DNA from: Noviherbaspirillum sp. UKPF54
Lineage (GTDB): Bacteria; Pseudomonadota; Gammaproteobacteria; Burkholderiales; Burkholderiaceae_D
Direction: 5' to 3'
NCBI RefSeq assembly: GCF_007874125.1
Contig: NZ_CP040128.1
Span: 2,976,001 to 3,040,000 of the forward strand
Length of the DNA: 64,000 bases
The translations under genes were made by a program, and so were the position numbers. This document shows, in pieces, positions 27,542 to 39,544 of the stretch; position 1 is the first letter of the stretch; every line of letters starts with the position of its first letter. Below the pieces are notes generated by a model. That model saw only the letters and a program-made list of their open reading frames with translations, did no database searches and was not told where the DNA came from.

Positions 27542-28726
27542 TTAGTCCGCCTGCTTGCGCAGGAAAGCCGGAATGTCGTAGGTTTCCATGCCATTCTTTT
27601 CCAGCGCGCGCACCGTTTCCGATGCGGACTCGCGGCGCCATACGGCCGGTGCCTTCAGGCCGTCGAACGACGGGGCAGGCTGGGCAGCCGGCTGCTGCAT
27701 CGCGGCGTGCGCCATGATCGGCTCGTTGTGGGTGCCGGTGCGCAGTACCGGGGTCTGCACCAGTTGCACGTTCTTGCGCGCGCGGCCCAGGCCTGTTGCC
27801 ACCACCGTCACGCGGATGTCGTCGCCCATCGCATCGTCGTACGCGATGCCCTGCGCAATCGACGCATCCGGCGCGGCGAAAGCGCGCACGGTCGCCATGA
27901 CTTCCTTGATTTCCTTGCCCTTCAGGTTGCGGCTGGCGGTGACGTTGACCAGCACGCCGCGCGCGCCGGACAGGTCGATGCCATCCAGCAGCGGCGATGC
28001 GACGGCTTGCTCGGCGGCGATGCGCGCACGGTCCACGCCGGAAGCGGTGGCGGTACCCATCATCGCCTTGCCCTGCTCGCCCATGATGGTCTTGACGTCG
28101 TTGAAGTCGACGTTGATGTGGCCCGGCACGTTGATGATTTCGGCGATACCGGCAACGGCGTTGTTGAGCACGTCGTCGGCGTGCTGCAGCCATTCGATCA
28201 TGCTGTCGTCTTCGTAGATCTCTTCCAGCTTCTCGTTGAGGATGACGATCAGGGAATCGACGTGCTGGCTCAACGCTTCCAGGCCTTCGTCGGCGATTTC
28301 CATGCACTTCGCGCCTTCGTACGAGAACGGCTTGGAGACCACGGCGACCGTCAGCGCGCCCAGCTGCTTCGCCACTTCGGCGACGATCGGCGCGGCGCCC
28401 GTGCCGGTGCCGCCGCCCATGCCGGCGGCGATGAACACCATGTGCGCGCCGCGCAGCGCGTCTTCGATGCGCGCGCGCGATTCCTCCGCCAACTGGCGGC
28501 CGACATTCGGCTTCATGCCGGCGCCCAGGCCGGTGTCGCCGATCTGGATGATGTTGTTTGCCTTGGACTGGGCCAGTGCCTGCGCATCGGTATTAGCGGC
28601 GATGAATTCCACGCCGGACACGCCCTTATTGATCATGTGTTGCACCGCGTTGCCGCCTGCGCCGCCGACGCCGACGACCTTGATCACGGTGCCAAGTGTT
28701 GCGTTATCGATCATGTCGATTTCCAT
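27542..28726 (-). CDS. ftsZ: Cell division GTPase FtsZ
   Basis: Tubulin homologue that forms the division ring (394 aa). The GTP-binding tubulin signature is in VFIAAGMGGGTGTGAAPIVA; NTDAQAL and the T7-loop region VDFNDVKTIM are intact. A variable linker (about 320-380) leads to the C-terminal peptide DIPAFLRKQAD, which binds FtsA and ZipA. It is the last gene of the dcw cluster. Its terminator is split by the insertion element, so read-through toward the transposase is likely increased. Confidence 0.98.
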   Translation of the reverse strand: MEIDMIDNATLGTVIKVVGVGGAGGNAVQHMINKGVSGVEFIAANTDAQALAQSKANNIIQIGDTGLGAGMKPNVGRQLAEESRARIEDALRGAHMVFIAAGMGGGTGTGAAPIVAEVAKQLGALTVAVVSKPFSYEGAKCMEIADEGLEALSQHVDSLIVILNEKLEEIYEDDSMIEWLQHADDVLNNAVAGIAEIINVPGHINVDFNDVKTIMGEQGKAMMGTATASGVDRARIAAEQAVASPLLDGIDLSGARGVLVNVTASRNLKGKEIKEVMATVRAFAAPDASIAQGIAYDDAMGDDIRVTVVATGLGRARKNVQLVQTPVLRTGTHNEPIMAHAAMQQPAAQPAPSFDGLKAPAVWRRESASETVRALEKNGMETYDIPAFLRKQAD

Positions 28727-28823
28727 GTTGCTCCCCTTATCAAGATTGCAGTTGCCAGTCGATAATCACCACGCGGTGTGGCGCCTAGCGACTGCTAACT
28801 GCCGATATTAAAAAATCAAACGA

Positions 28824-30056
28824 TTAAAAATTCCCCAAAAACCACTCTTTCATGCGTTGCCAGACTGCCTTCACTGACCCATCCTGCCGGGTCACGATAT
28901 GGCCGCGCAAATACTGCTTCTTTGCTTCCAACAACAACCCCAAAACCGTCGAATACCGCGGGCTGCGCACCACATCCGCCAGCTGCCCGCTGTACTCCGG
29001 CACGCCCAAGCGCGTCGGCTTGAGGAAGATGTCTTCCGCCAGCTCGATCATGCCCGGCATCATGCCGGTGCCGCCGGTCAGAACGATGCCTGACGACAGC
29101 ACTTCTTCGTAGCCCGACTCGCGCACCACCTGGTGCACCAGTGCGAACAATTCCTCCACGCGCGGCTCGATCACCGCCGCCAGCGCCTGGCGCGAAAGCG
29201 TGCGCGGGCCGCGATCGCCCAGTCCCGGCACCTCGATCGTTTCGCCCGGATCAGCCAGCACCTGTTTCGCCGCGCCGTAACGCAGCTTGATTTCCTCCGC
29301 TTCCGCCGTCGGCGTGCGCAGCGCCATCGCAATGTCGTTGGTGATCTGGTCGCCAGCGATCGGAATCACCGCGGTATGGCGGATCGCGCCTTCGGTGAAG
29401 ATCGCGACATCGGTGGTGCCGCCGCCGATATCGATCAGCACCACGCCCAGTTCCTTTTCGTCCGGAGTGAGCACCGCGTCGGCCGACGCCATCGGCTGCA
29501 GGATCAGGTCCGACACTTCCAGTCCGCAGCGGCGCACGCACTTGACGATGTTCTGCACCGCAGACACCGCGCCGGTCACGATATGCACCTTCACTTCCAG
29601 GCGGATGCCGCTCATGCCGATCGGCTCGCGCACGTCTTCCTGGCTGTCGACGATGAATTCCTGCGGCACCGTGTGCAGCAGCTGCTGGTCGGTCGGGATG
29701 TTGACCGCCTTGGCTGTCTCGATCACGCGCGCCACGTCGGTCGGCGTGACTTCCTTGTCCTTGATCGCGACCATGCCGCTCGAATTGAAGCTGCGGATAT
29801 GGCTGCCGGCGATGCCGGTATAGACATTCTTGATCTTGCAGTCGGCCATCAGCTCGGCTTCTTCCAGCGCACGCTGGATCGACTCGACGGTCGCCTCGAT
29901 GTTGACCACCACGCCCTTTTTCAGGCCCTTCGATTCGTGCTGGCCGAGGCCGATGACTTCATGCCTCCCGTTCGGCATGACTTCCGCCACCACTGCCACC
30001 ACCTTCGAGGTGCCGATGTCGAGGCCGACGATCAGATTTTTTGCGTCTTTTGTCAT
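28824..30056 (-). CDS. ftsA: Cell division protein FtsA
   Basis: Actin-like protein that tethers FtsZ to the membrane (410 aa). Actin-fold nucleotide motifs are visible: VGLDIGTSKVVAVV near residue 10, VVLIDIGGGTTDVAIF near 205 and VLTGGTGMMPGM near 335. The C-terminal amphipathic helix WQRMKEWFLGNF is the membrane-targeting sequence. It lies between ftsQ and ftsZ, all on the minus strand, with a gap of 97 bp to ftsZ. Confidence 0.97.
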   Translation of the reverse strand: MTKDAKNLIVGLDIGTSKVVAVVAEVMPNGRHEVIGLGQHESKGLKKGVVVNIEATVESIQRALEEAELMADCKIKNVYTGIAGSHIRSFNSSGMVAIKDKEVTPTDVARVIETAKAVNIPTDQQLLHTVPQEFIVDSQEDVREPIGMSGIRLEVKVHIVTGAVSAVQNIVKCVRRCGLEVSDLILQPMASADAVLTPDEKELGVVLIDIGGGTTDVAIFTEGAIRHTAVIPIAGDQITNDIAMALRTPTAEAEEIKLRYGAAKQVLADPGETIEVPGLGDRGPRTLSRQALAAVIEPRVEELFALVHQVVRESGYEEVLSSGIVLTGGTGMMPGMIELAEDIFLKPTRLGVPEYSGQLADVVRSPRYSTVLGLLLEAKKQYLRGHIVTRQDGSVKAVWQRMKEWFLGNF

Positions 30057-30061
30057 GTTTT

Positions 30062-30835
30062 TTATAACTTACGTTTTTTCCCGTCCAACCCGAGGGCCAA
30101 TCCCTGCGCTTTCAAAGCCAATCCGTTCGGATAACGCATATCCACGCTCTCAATGCCGCTCTGCAGGCGCTGGGCCAGCTGCGGATAAATCCCGATCAGC
30201 CGGTCGACCCTTTCCTTCAGCGTGGCCTTGCTTTGTTCCCGTCCCAATTCCACCGTCATCCCGTTGTTCAAGCGCACGCTCCAGGCATACCGGCCCGTCA
30301 GACGCACCGCTTCGGGCACGAGGTCGATCGGCTTGAACCAGTCGCGCAGTTCGCGATAGCGCGCCACCACTTCCTTCTCGCTGCCATCCGGCCCGTCGAA
30401 CTCGGCCAGCTGGCCGTCTTCCTCGGCCTCCGCCAGGTTGGCGGTGAACACGTCGCCGCGCACCGACAGCAGCTTGCCGTCTTCGCCCCAGGTGCCGAGC
30501 GCTTCATGCTCTTCCACCTGCACGATCAGCCGGTTCGGCCATTCGCGCCGCACCGTCGCCTTGCGCACCCAGGGCACCGCTTCGAACGCCTGCCTTACCG
30601 CGTCCAGATCGGCGGTAAAGAAGTTGCCCCTGATACGCGGCACCGCCGTGCTGCGCACGGTCGACGGATTAACGTGCCTTAACTGCATTTCGCCGACAGC
30701 CTCGACCCGAATTGCCTTGAGCGTAAACATCGGCCGCTGCGCGGCCCACCAGATTCCCGACGCGAACAAGCTCAGCACCAGCGCCCCGAGCAGGGCGTTG
30801 GTGGCAGCGTTGAGCATTCTGATGTCATGCCACAT
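30062..30835 (-). CDS. ftsQ: Cell division protein FtsQ
   Basis: Bitopic divisome protein that bridges early and late division proteins (257 aa). A cytoplasmic N-terminus starting MWHDIRMLNAATN is followed by one membrane segment (about 15-33), then the POTRA domain (FTLKAIRVEAVG) and the FtsQ beta-domain. The ATG at 30835 was chosen because the MWxDxRxLN start is usual in related bacteria. A TTG at 30841 in the same frame would overlap the ddl stop region. Confidence 0.93.
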   Translation of the reverse strand: MWHDIRMLNAATNALLGALVLSLFASGIWWAAQRPMFTLKAIRVEAVGEMQLRHVNPSTVRSTAVPRIRGNFFTADLDAVRQAFEAVPWVRKATVRREWPNRLIVQVEEHEALGTWGEDGKLLSVRGDVFTANLAEAEEDGQLAEFDGPDGSEKEVVARYRELRDWFKPIDLVPEAVRLTGRYAWSVRLNNGMTVELGREQSKATLKERVDRLIGIYPQLAQRLQSGIESVDMRYPNGLALKAQGLALGLDGKKRKL

Positions 30836-30841
30836 ATTCAA

Positions 30842-31828
30842 TCAGTTCGGTTGCCAGTCCTGGCCCGGCTTCAGATCCAAATCCGCCGAGCGCAAGATCT
30901 CCACGCACAAATCCTCATAGCTGACGCCGGCCGCCTTGGCCGCCATCGGCACCAGCGAATGCCCCGTCATGCCGGGAGAGGTATTAATCTCCAGCAGGAA
31001 CGGCTCGTTGTCGGTGGCGCGCAGCATGAAATCGACGCGCGCCCATCCGGAGCAACCGAGCGCGTTATAGGCCTTTACCGCGATATCCTGGATGCGAACG
31101 GTCAGCGCCTCGTCCAGCGGCGCCGGGCACAGATACTTCGTGTCGTCGCTGAAATACTTGTTCTGGTAGTCGTAATTGCCTTGCGGCGCGCGGATCTCGA
31201 CGATCGGCAAGGCGCGCGCAGCGCGTCCCGCACCGAGCACCGGCACCGTCAGCTCGCGGCCGGACACGAACTCCTCGGCCAGCACCGCCGCGTCGTACTT
31301 GGCGCACAGCGCAAAACCTTGCTGCATCTCCGATGCGTCGGTCACCTTGCTGATGCCGATGGTCGAGCCTTCATGCGGCGCCTTGAGCATCAGCGGCAGG
31401 CCCAGTTGCTGCGGCACCTTGCTCAACTCGTCGGCAGAAGTGCCCAGCGAATCGAGCACCAGGAAACGCGGCGTTGGCAAGCCGTGGCTCAGCCAGACGC
31501 GCTTGGTCATCACCTTGTCCATGCCAATGGCGGACGCCATCACGCCGGATCCGGTGTAGGGAATGCCGAGCTGCTCCAGCACGCCCTGCAGCGTGCCGTC
31601 TTCACCGTAGCGGCCATGCAGCGCGATGAACACGCGGTCGAACTTTTGCGCCGCCAGCTCCGCGATGCCGCGTTCCGCCGGATCGAAGCCGTGCGCATCG
31701 ACGCCCTTGCTTTGCAATGCCTTCAGCACGCCGGCGCCCGACATCAGCGACACCTCGCGCTCGGCGGAACGGCCGCCGTACAGCACGCCGACTTTTCCGA
31801 ATTCCTTAGCTAAATCTTGAGTACTCAT
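30842..31828 (-). CDS. ddl: D-alanine--D-alanine ligase
   Basis: Makes the D-Ala-D-Ala dipeptide for peptidoglycan (328 aa). ATP-grasp signatures are [19 protein letters not shown] at the N-terminus, [15 protein letters not shown], and the metal-binding [18 protein letters not shown]. It lies between murC and ftsQ in the dcw cluster, corresponding to the ddlB position. Confidence 0.96.
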   Translation of the reverse strand: MSTQDLAKEFGKVGVLYGGRSAEREVSLMSGAGVLKALQSKGVDAHGFDPAERGIAELAAQKFDRVFIALHGRYGEDGTLQGVLEQLGIPYTGSGVMASAIGMDKVMTKRVWLSHGLPTPRFLVLDSLGTSADELSKVPQQLGLPLMLKAPHEGSTIGISKVTDASEMQQGFALCAKYDAAVLAEEFVSGRELTVPVLGAGRAARALPIVEIRAPQGNYDYQNKYFSDDTKYLCPAPLDEALTVRIQDIAVKAYNALGCSGWARVDFMLRATDNEPFLLEINTSPGMTGHSLVPMAAKAAGVSYEDLCVEILRSADLDLKPGQDWQPN

Positions 31829-31831
31829 CTT

Positions 31832-33226
31832 TCATCCAACCTGGCTTGCCTGGGAAAGCTTTCCCGGCACGCCGCTAATCGAACCGGCGCCCATCGTGAT
31901 CACCACATCGCCGTCCCTGGCCATGTTCATGATCGAGTCGGGCATCCCGGCAATGTCTTCCACAAATATCGGCTCCACCTTGCCGAGCACGCGCAATGCA
32001 TGCGCGAGCGCCCGGCCGTCGGCGGCCACGATCGGCTGCTCGCCGGCGGCATAGACTTCCGCCAGCACCAGTGCGTCCGCCGTCGACAGCACCTTCACGA
32101 AATCCTCGAACAGGTCGCGCGTGCGGGTGTAGCGGTGCGGCTGGAACGCCAGCACCAGGCGACGCCCCGGATAAGCGCCGCGCGCGGCTGCCATGGTCGC
32201 AGCCATCTCGACCGGATGGTGACCGTAGTCGTCCACTAGAGTGAACGAGCCCCCAGCCGGAAGCTTGATGTCTCCGTAACGCGTGAAACGGCGGCCGACA
32301 CCGTTGAATTCGCTCAGCGCCCTTTGTGTTGCGCTGTCGGCCACGCCGATCTCGCGCGCGATGGCGATCGCCGCGCAGGCATTCTGCACGTTGTGCATGC
32401 CAGGCTGATTCAGACTGACCGTCATCGGCGCGTAGCCGTCCTGCAGCACAGTGAATTCCATCTTGCCGTCGACCGCCTTCGCGTCGATGGCACGCACCTG
32501 CGCGTCTTCATGGAAGCCGTAAGTGGTGATCGGCTTGGAGATGAACGGCATGATCTCGCGCACATTCGGATCGTCCAGGCACAGCATCGCGACGCCATAG
32601 AACGGCAGGCGCTGCGTGAATTCGACGAATGCCTGCTTCAGCTTCGCGAAGCTGTGGTCATAGGTCTCCATGTGATCCGCGTCGATGTTGGTGATCACCT
32701 CGATCACCGGCGACAGATTCAGGAACGACGCATCCGATTCGTCGGCCTCGGCCACGATGAAATCGCCCGCACCCAGCTTGGCGTTGGCGCCGGCGCTGTT
32801 AAGGCGCCCGCCGATCACGAAGGTCGGATCGAGCCCGCCCTGCGCCAGGACGCTGGCCACCAAGCTGGTGGTAGTGGTCTTGCCGTGGGTGCCGGCAATC
32901 GCGATGCCCTGCTTCAAGCGCATCAGCTCGGCCAGCATCATTGCGCGCGGCACGATCGGAATGCGTCTGGCGCGCGCCGCCATCACTTCCGGATTGTCGG
33001 CCTTGACCGCGGTCGAGGTGACGATGGCGTCGGCGCCTTCGATGTTTTCAGCCGCGTGGCCTTGCGTGACTTTCGCGCCCAGTTCCGCCAGGCGCTGCGT
33101 CGCGGCGTTGCTGCCGAGGTCGGAGCCGGACACGGTGTAGCCAAGGTTGAGCAATACCTCGGCGATGCCGCTCATGCCGCTGCCGCCAATGCCGACGAAG
33201 TGAATATTTTTTACTTTATGTTTCAT
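31832..33226 (-). CDS. murC: UDP-N-acetylmuramate--L-alanine ligase MurC
   Basis: Adds L-Ala to UDP-MurNAc, the first amino acid of the stem peptide (464 aa). The Mur-ligase layout is complete: N-terminal [20 protein letters not shown], central ATP loop [16 protein letters not shown], and C-terminal [19 protein letters not shown] with [15 protein letters not shown]. The start overlaps the murG stop by 4 bp. Confidence 0.97.
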   Translation of the reverse strand: MKHKVKNIHFVGIGGSGMSGIAEVLLNLGYTVSGSDLGSNAATQRLAELGAKVTQGHAAENIEGADAIVTSTAVKADNPEVMAARARRIPIVPRAMMLAELMRLKQGIAIAGTHGKTTTTSLVASVLAQGGLDPTFVIGGRLNSAGANAKLGAGDFIVAEADESDASFLNLSPVIEVITNIDADHMETYDHSFAKLKQAFVEFTQRLPFYGVAMLCLDDPNVREIMPFISKPITTYGFHEDAQVRAIDAKAVDGKMEFTVLQDGYAPMTVSLNQPGMHNVQNACAAIAIAREIGVADSATQRALSEFNGVGRRFTRYGDIKLPAGGSFTLVDDYGHHPVEMAATMAAARGAYPGRRLVLAFQPHRYTRTRDLFEDFVKVLSTADALVLAEVYAAGEQPIVAADGRALAHALRVLGKVEPIFVEDIAGMPDSIMNMARDGDVVITMGAGSISGVPGKLSQASQVG

Positions 33227-34299
33227 GCTTGTTTGGCCAGTTCTTCCAGTACGTCCGCAATCCGTTCATTGGCGTCGCGCTTGCCGATCGCGTACGCGGC
33301 CTCGGCCATCCTGCGGCAATCTTCGCGCTTCAGCGACTGCAGCAGGATCGCCATGCGCTCGGCGCTCATTTCGCTTTGCGGCTGATGAATCGCCGCCTTC
33401 TGCTGCGCCATCCACTGCGCGTTGTCGCGTTGATGCGAGGTGGTCGACGCGACCAGCGGCACCAGCACGCTCGCCACGCCAGCCGCCGTCAGTTCGGAAA
33501 CGGTGATGGCACCGGCGCGGCAGATCACCAGGTCCGCCTGCGCGTAGCGGCGCGGCATGTCGTCGATGAAATCCACCACCTCGGCCTGCACCTGCGCATC
33601 GGCGTAGGCCTTGCGCAGCGCGTCGATATGCTGCTTGCCGGACTGGTGCACGACGATCGGCCGGGCGTCGGCCGGAATGCGCGCCAGCGCCGCCGGCAGG
33701 CAATCGTTCAACGCCTTGGCGCCGAGGCTGCCGCCCACGACCAGCAGACGCAGCGGGCCGCTGCGTTCCGTATAGCGTTTCGCCGGCAGCGACACTTCCA
33801 TGATTTCCTTGCGCACCGGGTTGCCGGTCACCAGCGCCTTGCCGGCCGCGTTGCCGAAGTCAGCCGGGAAGCCGAACAGCACGCGTTGGGCCAGCGGCGC
33901 GAGCGACTTGTTCGACAGCAGTAGAGCCGCATCCGCATTGACCAGCGCCAGCGGCACGCCGCGCAGCTTGGCCATCATCCCGCCCGGCACCGTGACATAG
34001 CCGCCCATGCCCAGCACCACGTCCGGCTTGCGGCGGCCGATGATGGAAAAGCAGGAAGCAAATCCCGCCGCCATCTTGAACACGCCGCGCACGGTGTGCA
34101 TCAAGCCCTTGCCGCGCAAGCCGGCGAAGTCGATCGAGTCCATCTCGATCCGGTGCTTGGGCACGATGTCGCGTTCCATGCCGTGCTGCGTGCCCAGCCA
34201 GGACACCTGCCAGCCGCGTGCCTGCATCGTCTGCGCGATCGCCAGGCCGGGGAAGATGTGGCCGCCGGTGCCGGCCGCCATGATCAGGAGGCGCTTCAT
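33223..34299 (-). CDS. murG: Lipid II synthase MurG
   Basis: Membrane-associated glycosyltransferase adding GlcNAc to lipid I (358 aa). N-terminal glycine-rich loop [16 protein letters not shown], second loop [13 protein letters not shown], and the donor-site segment [23 protein letters not shown] are present. It overlaps ftsW (ATGA) and murC by 4 bp. Confidence 0.97.
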   Translation of the reverse strand: MKRLLIMAAGTGGHIFPGLAIAQTMQARGWQVSWLGTQHGMERDIVPKHRIEMDSIDFAGLRGKGLMHTVRGVFKMAAGFASCFSIIGRRKPDVVLGMGGYVTVPGGMMAKLRGVPLALVNADAALLLSNKSLAPLAQRVLFGFPADFGNAAGKALVTGNPVRKEIMEVSLPAKRYTERSGPLRLLVVGGSLGAKALNDCLPAALARIPADARPIVVHQSGKQHIDALRKAYADAQVQAEVVDFIDDMPRRYAQADLVICRAGAITVSELTAAGVASVLVPLVASTTSHQRDNAQWMAQQKAAIHQPQSEMSAERMAILLQSLKREDCRRMAEAAYAIGKRDANERIADVLEELAKQA

Positions 34300-35504
34300 A
34301 CGCGCCCCCCTCGCATCAAGACCCGGTTCTCGTAATCAATCCGTAACAAAATTGCCAGTCCTACACAGTTAATCAATACGCCCGAACCGCCATAACTCAT
34401 CAGCGGCAAGGTCAATCCCTTGGTCGGCAGCAGGCCGAGGTTCACGCCCATGTTGATGAACGCTTGAACGCCGATCCAGATGCCGATGCCTTTCGCCGTC
34501 AAGCCGGCGAAGGTGAGATCCATCGCGATCGCCTGGCGCCCGATTTCGAACGCGCGCTTGACGATCCAGTAAAACATTGTCACCACCACCAGCACGCCGA
34601 CGAATCCGAGCTCCTCGCCGATCACGGCGAGCAGGAAGTCGGTATGCGCCTCCGGCAGGTAGTGCAGCTTTTCAACGCTGCCGCCCAGGCCGACGCCGAA
34701 CAACTCGCCACGCCCGAACGCGATCAGCGAATGCGACAGCTGGTAAGCCTTGCCCAAGGCATTCCCCTCCTCCCATGGATTCAGGTAGGCGAAGATGCGC
34801 TCGCGCCGCCAGGGCGACAGAACGATCACCAGGCTGAAAATCCCCACTAATACCGCGCCGATCCCGCCGAACCAGACGCCGTTGATCCCGCCCAAGAACA
34901 GGATGCCCATCGCGATGCAGACGATCACGCCGAACGCGCCCAGGTCGGGCTCCAGCAGCAGCAACAGGCCGACCACGCCGACCGCGGCCGCCATCGGCAT
35001 GAAGCCCTTGGTCAGCTTGTGCATGAACTGCTGCTTGCGCACCGTGTAATCGGCCGCATACAGCACCGCGAACAGCTTCATCAGCTCCGACGGCTGCAGG
35101 TTGAAGACCTTGAACGACAGCCAGCGCTTGGCGCCGTTGACACCCTTGCCGATGCCCGGCACCAGGACCAGCATCAGCAGCACCAGCGTCGCGACGAACA
35201 GATACGGCGCGTAGCGCTGCCAGGTTTCGACGCGCACCCGGAAAGCGAGCAGCCCAGCGAACATCGACACGGCGATGAAACCGGCCTGGCGGATCAGGAA
35301 GTGGTAGTTCTTGTAGTTCGCGTACTTGGGCGAATCCGGCAGCGCGATCGACGCCGAATACACCATCACCATCCCGAACAGCATCAGCAGCACGACCACC
35401 CACACCAGCGGCTGGTCGTATTCCATCATTTTCGAGCGCTGGTCGACGCCCCGCACCGGCGCACTCGCCGTTGCGGATGAAAAGGATGGCAGCGCGAATT
35501 TCAC
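34296..35504 (-). CDS. ftsW: Septal peptidoglycan glycosyltransferase FtsW
   Basis: SEDS-family polytopic protein (402 aa) that polymerises septal glycan together with FtsI. About ten membrane segments are evident. Conserved segments include [46 protein letters not shown] and the terminal [19 protein letters not shown]. Both ends overlap neighbours by 4 bp (murD and murG). Confidence 0.97.
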   Translation of the reverse strand: MKFALPSFSSATASAPVRGVDQRSKMMEYDQPLVWVVVLLMLFGMVMVYSASIALPDSPKYANYKNYHFLIRQAGFIAVSMFAGLLAFRVRVETWQRYAPYLFVATLVLLMLVLVPGIGKGVNGAKRWLSFKVFNLQPSELMKLFAVLYAADYTVRKQQFMHKLTKGFMPMAAAVGVVGLLLLLEPDLGAFGVIVCIAMGILFLGGINGVWFGGIGAVLVGIFSLVIVLSPWRRERIFAYLNPWEEGNALGKAYQLSHSLIAFGRGELFGVGLGGSVEKLHYLPEAHTDFLLAVIGEELGFVGVLVVVTMFYWIVKRAFEIGRQAIAMDLTFAGLTAKGIGIWIGVQAFINMGVNLGLLPTKGLTLPLMSYGGSGVLINCVGLAILLRIDYENRVLMRGGRV

Positions 35505-36994
35505 GGCATCACCTCGCCGCGCGACAAGGCGATTTCACGCACGGCGTCGACGAACACCTGGGCGCGATGCGCGTAATTCTTGAACATGTCGAGGCTGGCG
35601 CATGCGGGCGACAGCAAAACTGCATCTCCGGCCTGTGCCAGTTCGGTGGCACGTTGCACCGCTGCTTCCAGCGTGCCGCAATCGTCCAGCTCGACGCCGG
35701 TGTGCGCCAGCGCCTCGCGGATCGCGGGCGCGTCCTTGCCGATCAAGACGACGGCGCGAACGAACCTGGCAACCGGCTCGGCCAGCGGCGCGAAATCCTG
35801 CCCCTTGCCGTCGCCGCCGGCAATCAGCACCAGGCGGCTCGCTCCGCCCTGCATCAGCCCCAGGCCCTTCAAGGCGGCGACCGTCGCGCCGACATTGGTG
35901 CCCTTGCTGTCATCGTAGTAATCGATGCCGCCAACGTTGGCGACCAGCTCCACCCGGTGCGGCTCGCCGCGATATTCGCGCAAGCCGTGCAGCAGCGGCG
36001 CCAGCGGCAGGCCGATCGCGCGGCACAAGGCGAGCGCGGCCAGCGCGTTTGCCGCGTTGTGCCGTCCGCGGATCTGCAGCGCGTCAGCCGGCATCAGGCG
36101 ATTGACCATGACAGGCTGCTCGATATTGTCCTTCTTGCGGCGACGCTTCTCGCCTTCTTCGGCCGCGACGGCCACCGACAGCCATTGCATGCCGTTGTCG
36201 TCGACCAGTCCGAAGCAATCCGGATGTTCCGGCGCGTCCGTGCCGAAGCTGGCGATACTCGCCATCGGCGCCGTCATCTGCATGACGCAAGGATCGTCCC
36301 GGTTGAGCAGGCGGATCGTCGTGGCGCCGAAGATGCGAGCCTTGTCGGCCGCGTAGCCATCCATGTCGCCGTGCCAGTCGAGGTGGTCCTGCGTGACGTT
36401 CAATACCGTCGCCACGTCGGCGTTCAGCGTGTACGTGTAATGCAGCTGGAAGCTGGACAGTTCCAGCACCCAGGCCTGCGGCAGATCATCCGCTTCCATT
36501 GCCGCGCGCAGCACGTCGAGCGCGGCCGGGCTGATGTTGCCGGCGATCTGAGTCTTCAGGCCGGCGCGGCGGCACAACAGGCCGGTCAGGCTGGTGACCG
36601 TGGTCTTGCCGTTGGTGCCGGTAATCGCGATCACCTTCGGCTCATACGCGCGTTGTTCCTTCAGTGCCGCCAGCGCCTGCGCGAACAGCTCGATCTCGCC
36701 CCACAGCGGGATATTCCTTTCCTGCGCGGCGGGAATGATTGCCGCCAGTTCGCGGCCTGGCATCAGGCCCGGGCTGACCGCGACGAAGTCGACCCCGTCC
36801 AGCAGCGCAGCGGTCAGCGGGCCGCCGATGAATTCCGCGCCCGGCACCGCCTCGCGCAGCGCGGGCAGGCGTTCCGGCTCGGCGCGCGTGTCCGCCACGC
36901 GCGGCACCGCGCCGCAGCGAGCCAGCCACAATGCCATCGCCAGGCCGGATTCTCCGAGCCCGAGGACGAGAACGTGTTTGCCTTGGTAGTCCAT
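35501..36994 (-). CDS. murD: UDP-N-acetylmuramoylalanine--D-glutamate ligase MurD
   Basis: Adds D-Glu to UDP-MurNAc-L-Ala (497 aa). N-terminal [23 protein letters not shown] loop [17 protein letters not shown], and C-terminal [20 protein letters not shown] are present. The frame is open to 37033, but the ATG at 36994, overlapping the mraY stop as ATGA, gives the normal [12 protein letters not shown] start. A charged insert near residue 280 ([12 protein letters not shown]) is unusual but in frame. Confidence 0.96.
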   Translation of the reverse strand: MDYQGKHVLVLGLGESGLAMALWLARCGAVPRVADTRAEPERLPALREAVPGAEFIGGPLTAALLDGVDFVAVSPGLMPGRELAAIIPAAQERNIPLWGEIELFAQALAALKEQRAYEPKVIAITGTNGKTTVTSLTGLLCRRAGLKTQIAGNISPAALDVLRAAMEADDLPQAWVLELSSFQLHYTYTLNADVATVLNVTQDHLDWHGDMDGYAADKARIFGATTIRLLNRDDPCVMQMTAPMASIASFGTDAPEHPDCFGLVDDNGMQWLSVAVAAEEGEKRRRKKDNIEQPVMVNRLMPADALQIRGRHNAANALAALALCRAIGLPLAPLLHGLREYRGEPHRVELVANVGGIDYYDDSKGTNVGATVAALKGLGLMQGGASRLVLIAGGDGKGQDFAPLAEPVARFVRAVVLIGKDAPAIREALAHTGVELDDCGTLEAAVQRATELAQAGDAVLLSPACASLDMFKNYAHRAQVFVDAVREIALSRGEVMP

Positions 36995-38163
36995 CAGCGC
37001 AGTTTCAGGGTTGACAGTCCGAACAACACGCACATCATGGTGACGATCCAGAAGCGCACCACGACTTGCGTCTCTTTCCAGCCTTTCTGTTCGAAGTGAT
37101 GGTGCAGCGGCGCCATCAGCAGGATGCGACGGCCCACGCCGAACCGCTTCTTGGTGTACTTGAAGTAACCGACCTGCAGCATCACCGACAGGGTCTCGAC
37201 CACGAAGATGCCGCCCATCAGGAACAGCACGATTTCCTGGCGCACGATGACGGCGACGGTGCCGAGCGCGCCGCCCAGCGCCAGCGCGCCGACGTCGCCC
37301 ATGAACACCTGCGCCGGGTGCGCGTTGTACCAGAGGAAGGCCAATCCGGCGCCGGCCAGCGCGCCGCAGAAGATCAGCAGCTCGGCCGAACCCGGGATAT
37401 AGGGAATGAACAGGTACTTCGCATACACTGCGCTGCCCGTCAGGTAGGCGACCAGTCCGAGCGCCGAACCGACCATCACGGTCGGCATGATGGCCAGGCC
37501 ATCCAGGCCGTCAGTCAGGTTGACCGCATTGCTGGAACCGACGATCACGAAGTAGGTCAGCGCGATGAATCCCCACACGCCGAGCGGATAGCTGATGGTC
37601 TTGAAGAAGGGCACGATCAGGTCGGCCTTCGGCGGCAGGTCGAGGCTGAAACCGGACTGTACCCAGGCCAGGAACAGCTGCCACACCTTGGTGTTGGTCG
37701 GCGCCGATACCGAGAACGCCAGATATACGGCGGCGATCAAGCCGATCAGCGATTGCCAGAAATACTTCTCGCGCGAACGCATGCCTTCCGGGTCCTTGTA
37801 GACCACCTTGCGGTAGTCGTCGACCCAGCCGATGGCGCCGTAGCCGAGTGTCACCACCAGCACGATCCAGATGAAACGGTTGCTCCAGTCGGCCCACAGC
37901 AGGGTCGAGATGCCGATCGACAGCAGGATCAGCGCGCCGCCCATGGTCGGCGTGCCGGTCTTGATCAGGTGGGTCTGCGGGCCGTCGGTGCGCACCGCCT
38001 GGCCCACCTTCAGGCGGGTCAGCATGCGGATCACGGCCGGGCCGGAAATCAGGCCGATCGCGAGCGCGGTCAGCGTCGCGAAGACGGCGCGGAAGGTAAT
38101 GAAGTTGAAGACCCGCAGCGCCCCGAGATCCTGGTGAAAATATTGTGCTAGCCAGAGCAGCAT
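36994..38163 (-). CDS. mraY: Phospho-MurNAc-pentapeptide translocase MraY
   Basis: Polytopic enzyme forming lipid I on undecaprenyl phosphate (389 aa). Catalytic signatures include [12 protein letters not shown] near the N-terminus, the [13 protein letters not shown] segment with acidic residues, [15 protein letters not shown], and [23 protein letters not shown] at its C-terminal side. The length is typical of the betaproteobacterial enzyme. Confidence 0.97.
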   Translation of the reverse strand: MLLWLAQYFHQDLGALRVFNFITFRAVFATLTALAIGLISGPAVIRMLTRLKVGQAVRTDGPQTHLIKTGTPTMGGALILLSIGISTLLWADWSNRFIWIVLVVTLGYGAIGWVDDYRKVVYKDPEGMRSREKYFWQSLIGLIAAVYLAFSVSAPTNTKVWQLFLAWVQSGFSLDLPPKADLIVPFFKTISYPLGVWGFIALTYFVIVGSSNAVNLTDGLDGLAIMPTVMVGSALGLVAYLTGSAVYAKYLFIPYIPGSAELLIFCGALAGAGLAFLWYNAHPAQVFMGDVGALALGGALGTVAVIVRQEIVLFLMGGIFVVETLSVMLQVGYFKYTKKRFGVGRRILLMAPLHHHFEQKGWKETQVVVRFWIVTMMCVLFGLSTLKLR

Positions 38164-38164
38164 G

Positions 38165-39544
38165 TCAGTGAGCTTCCTGTACCGATGATTCTTGATTGAC
38201 GAGGTGCTGAACCACGCGCTCCATCTTCATGAAGCGCGAGCCTTTCACCAATACCGTGGAGCCGGCGTTCGCCAGCTGGTCGACGGCGGAGTTGAGCGCA
38301 GCGATGTCCGCGAAATGCTCGCCCTGCGCGCCGAAGGCTTCGACGCTGTGGCGCGCCAGGCCGCCCAGCGCGAGCAGGCGCTCGATGCCTCGGCTTTTCG
38401 CGTAGGCGCCGACCTCGGCGTGGAATTGCGGGCCTTCGTTGCCGACTTCGCCCATGTCTCCCAGCACCAGCAGGCGCGGTTTCGCGGCATTGGCCAGCAC
38501 GTCGATCGCCGCGCGCACGGAATCCGGATTGGCGTTGTAGGTGTCGTCAATCACCAGCGCGCCGCAGCGCGCGGTCTTGCGTTGCAGGCGGCCGTTGACC
38601 GGAGCGAACGACTCCAGGCCGCGGATCACCGCGTCCACCGGAACGCCGATCGCCAGGGTGCAGGCGGCGGCAGCCAGGGCGTTGCGCACGTTGTGCACAC
38701 CGGCCGCGGCCAGCTTCACCTGGAAAGTGTCGGCGCCGGAGGTGACCGAGAGATCGCTGCCGAAGTCGTTCGCCTGCCAGCTGCAGGTGACGTCGGCGTC
38801 GCCCGACAGGCCGAAGGTCTTCACCTTCCGGCCGGTAGCGAGGTCGCGCCACAGCGGCGTGTACTCGTCGTCCGCCGGGAACACCGCGGTGCCGTTGTCC
38901 GGCAGCGTACTCAGCACGGCGCCGTTTTCGCGAGCGACCGCTTCCACGCTTTCCATGAATTCCTGGTGCTCGCGCTGCGCGTTGTTGACCAGTGCCACTG
39001 TCGGTTGGGCGACCGCCGCCAGCTGCGCGATCTCGCCCGGATGGTTCATGCCCAGTTCAATCACTGCCGCCTGATAGGAAGCGTTGAGACGAAACACGGT
39101 GAGCGGCACACCGATATCGTTGTTGAGATTGCCGCGGGTGGCCATGCAGCGTTCGGCGCCGAACGCTGCGGTCAGGATAGCCGCGATCATTTCCTTGACG
39201 GTGGTCTTGCCATTGCTGCCGGTGACGCCGATGACCGGCAGAGCAAATTGGCGGCGCCAGCAGGCCGCAATCTCGGCCAGCGCCACGCGTGTATCCGGCA
39301 CCACCAGCGCCGGCACCGTCAGCCCTTCAGGCACGCGCTCCACCACCACGGCGGCGACACCCTTGGCCGCCACCTCGTTCAAAAAGTCATGCGCATCGAA
39401 ACGCTCGCCGCGCAAGGCGACGAACAAATTACCAATAGATACAGCTCGGCTGTCGGTCGACACGCCGTCGAACTTTGCATCCGCCGCGTTGACTATCGCG
39501 GCACGCGAAATCCATGGCTGAAGTTCAGCCAATGACGATTTCAT
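38165..39544 (-). CDS. murF: UDP-MurNAc-tripeptide--D-Ala-D-Ala ligase MurF
   Basis: Adds D-Ala-D-Ala to complete the UDP-MurNAc pentapeptide (459 aa). It shows [20 protein letters not shown], the ATP loop [28 protein letters not shown] and [20 protein letters not shown]. The start overlaps the murE stop by one base, and mraY follows one base after its stop. Confidence 0.97.
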   Translation of the reverse strand: MKSSLAELQPWISRAAIVNAADAKFDGVSTDSRAVSIGNLFVALRGERFDAHDFLNEVAAKGVAAVVVERVPEGLTVPALVVPDTRVALAEIAACWRRQFALPVIGVTGSNGKTTVKEMIAAILTAAFGAERCMATRGNLNNDIGVPLTVFRLNASYQAAVIELGMNHPGEIAQLAAVAQPTVALVNNAQREHQEFMESVEAVARENGAVLSTLPDNGTAVFPADDEYTPLWRDLATGRKVKTFGLSGDADVTCSWQANDFGSDLSVTSGADTFQVKLAAAGVHNVRNALAAAACTLAIGVPVDAVIRGLESFAPVNGRLQRKTARCGALVIDDTYNANPDSVRAAIDVLANAAKPRLLVLGDMGEVGNEGPQFHAEVGAYAKSRGIERLLALGGLARHSVEAFGAQGEHFADIAALNSAVDQLANAGSTVLVKGSRFMKMERVVQHLVNQESSVQEAH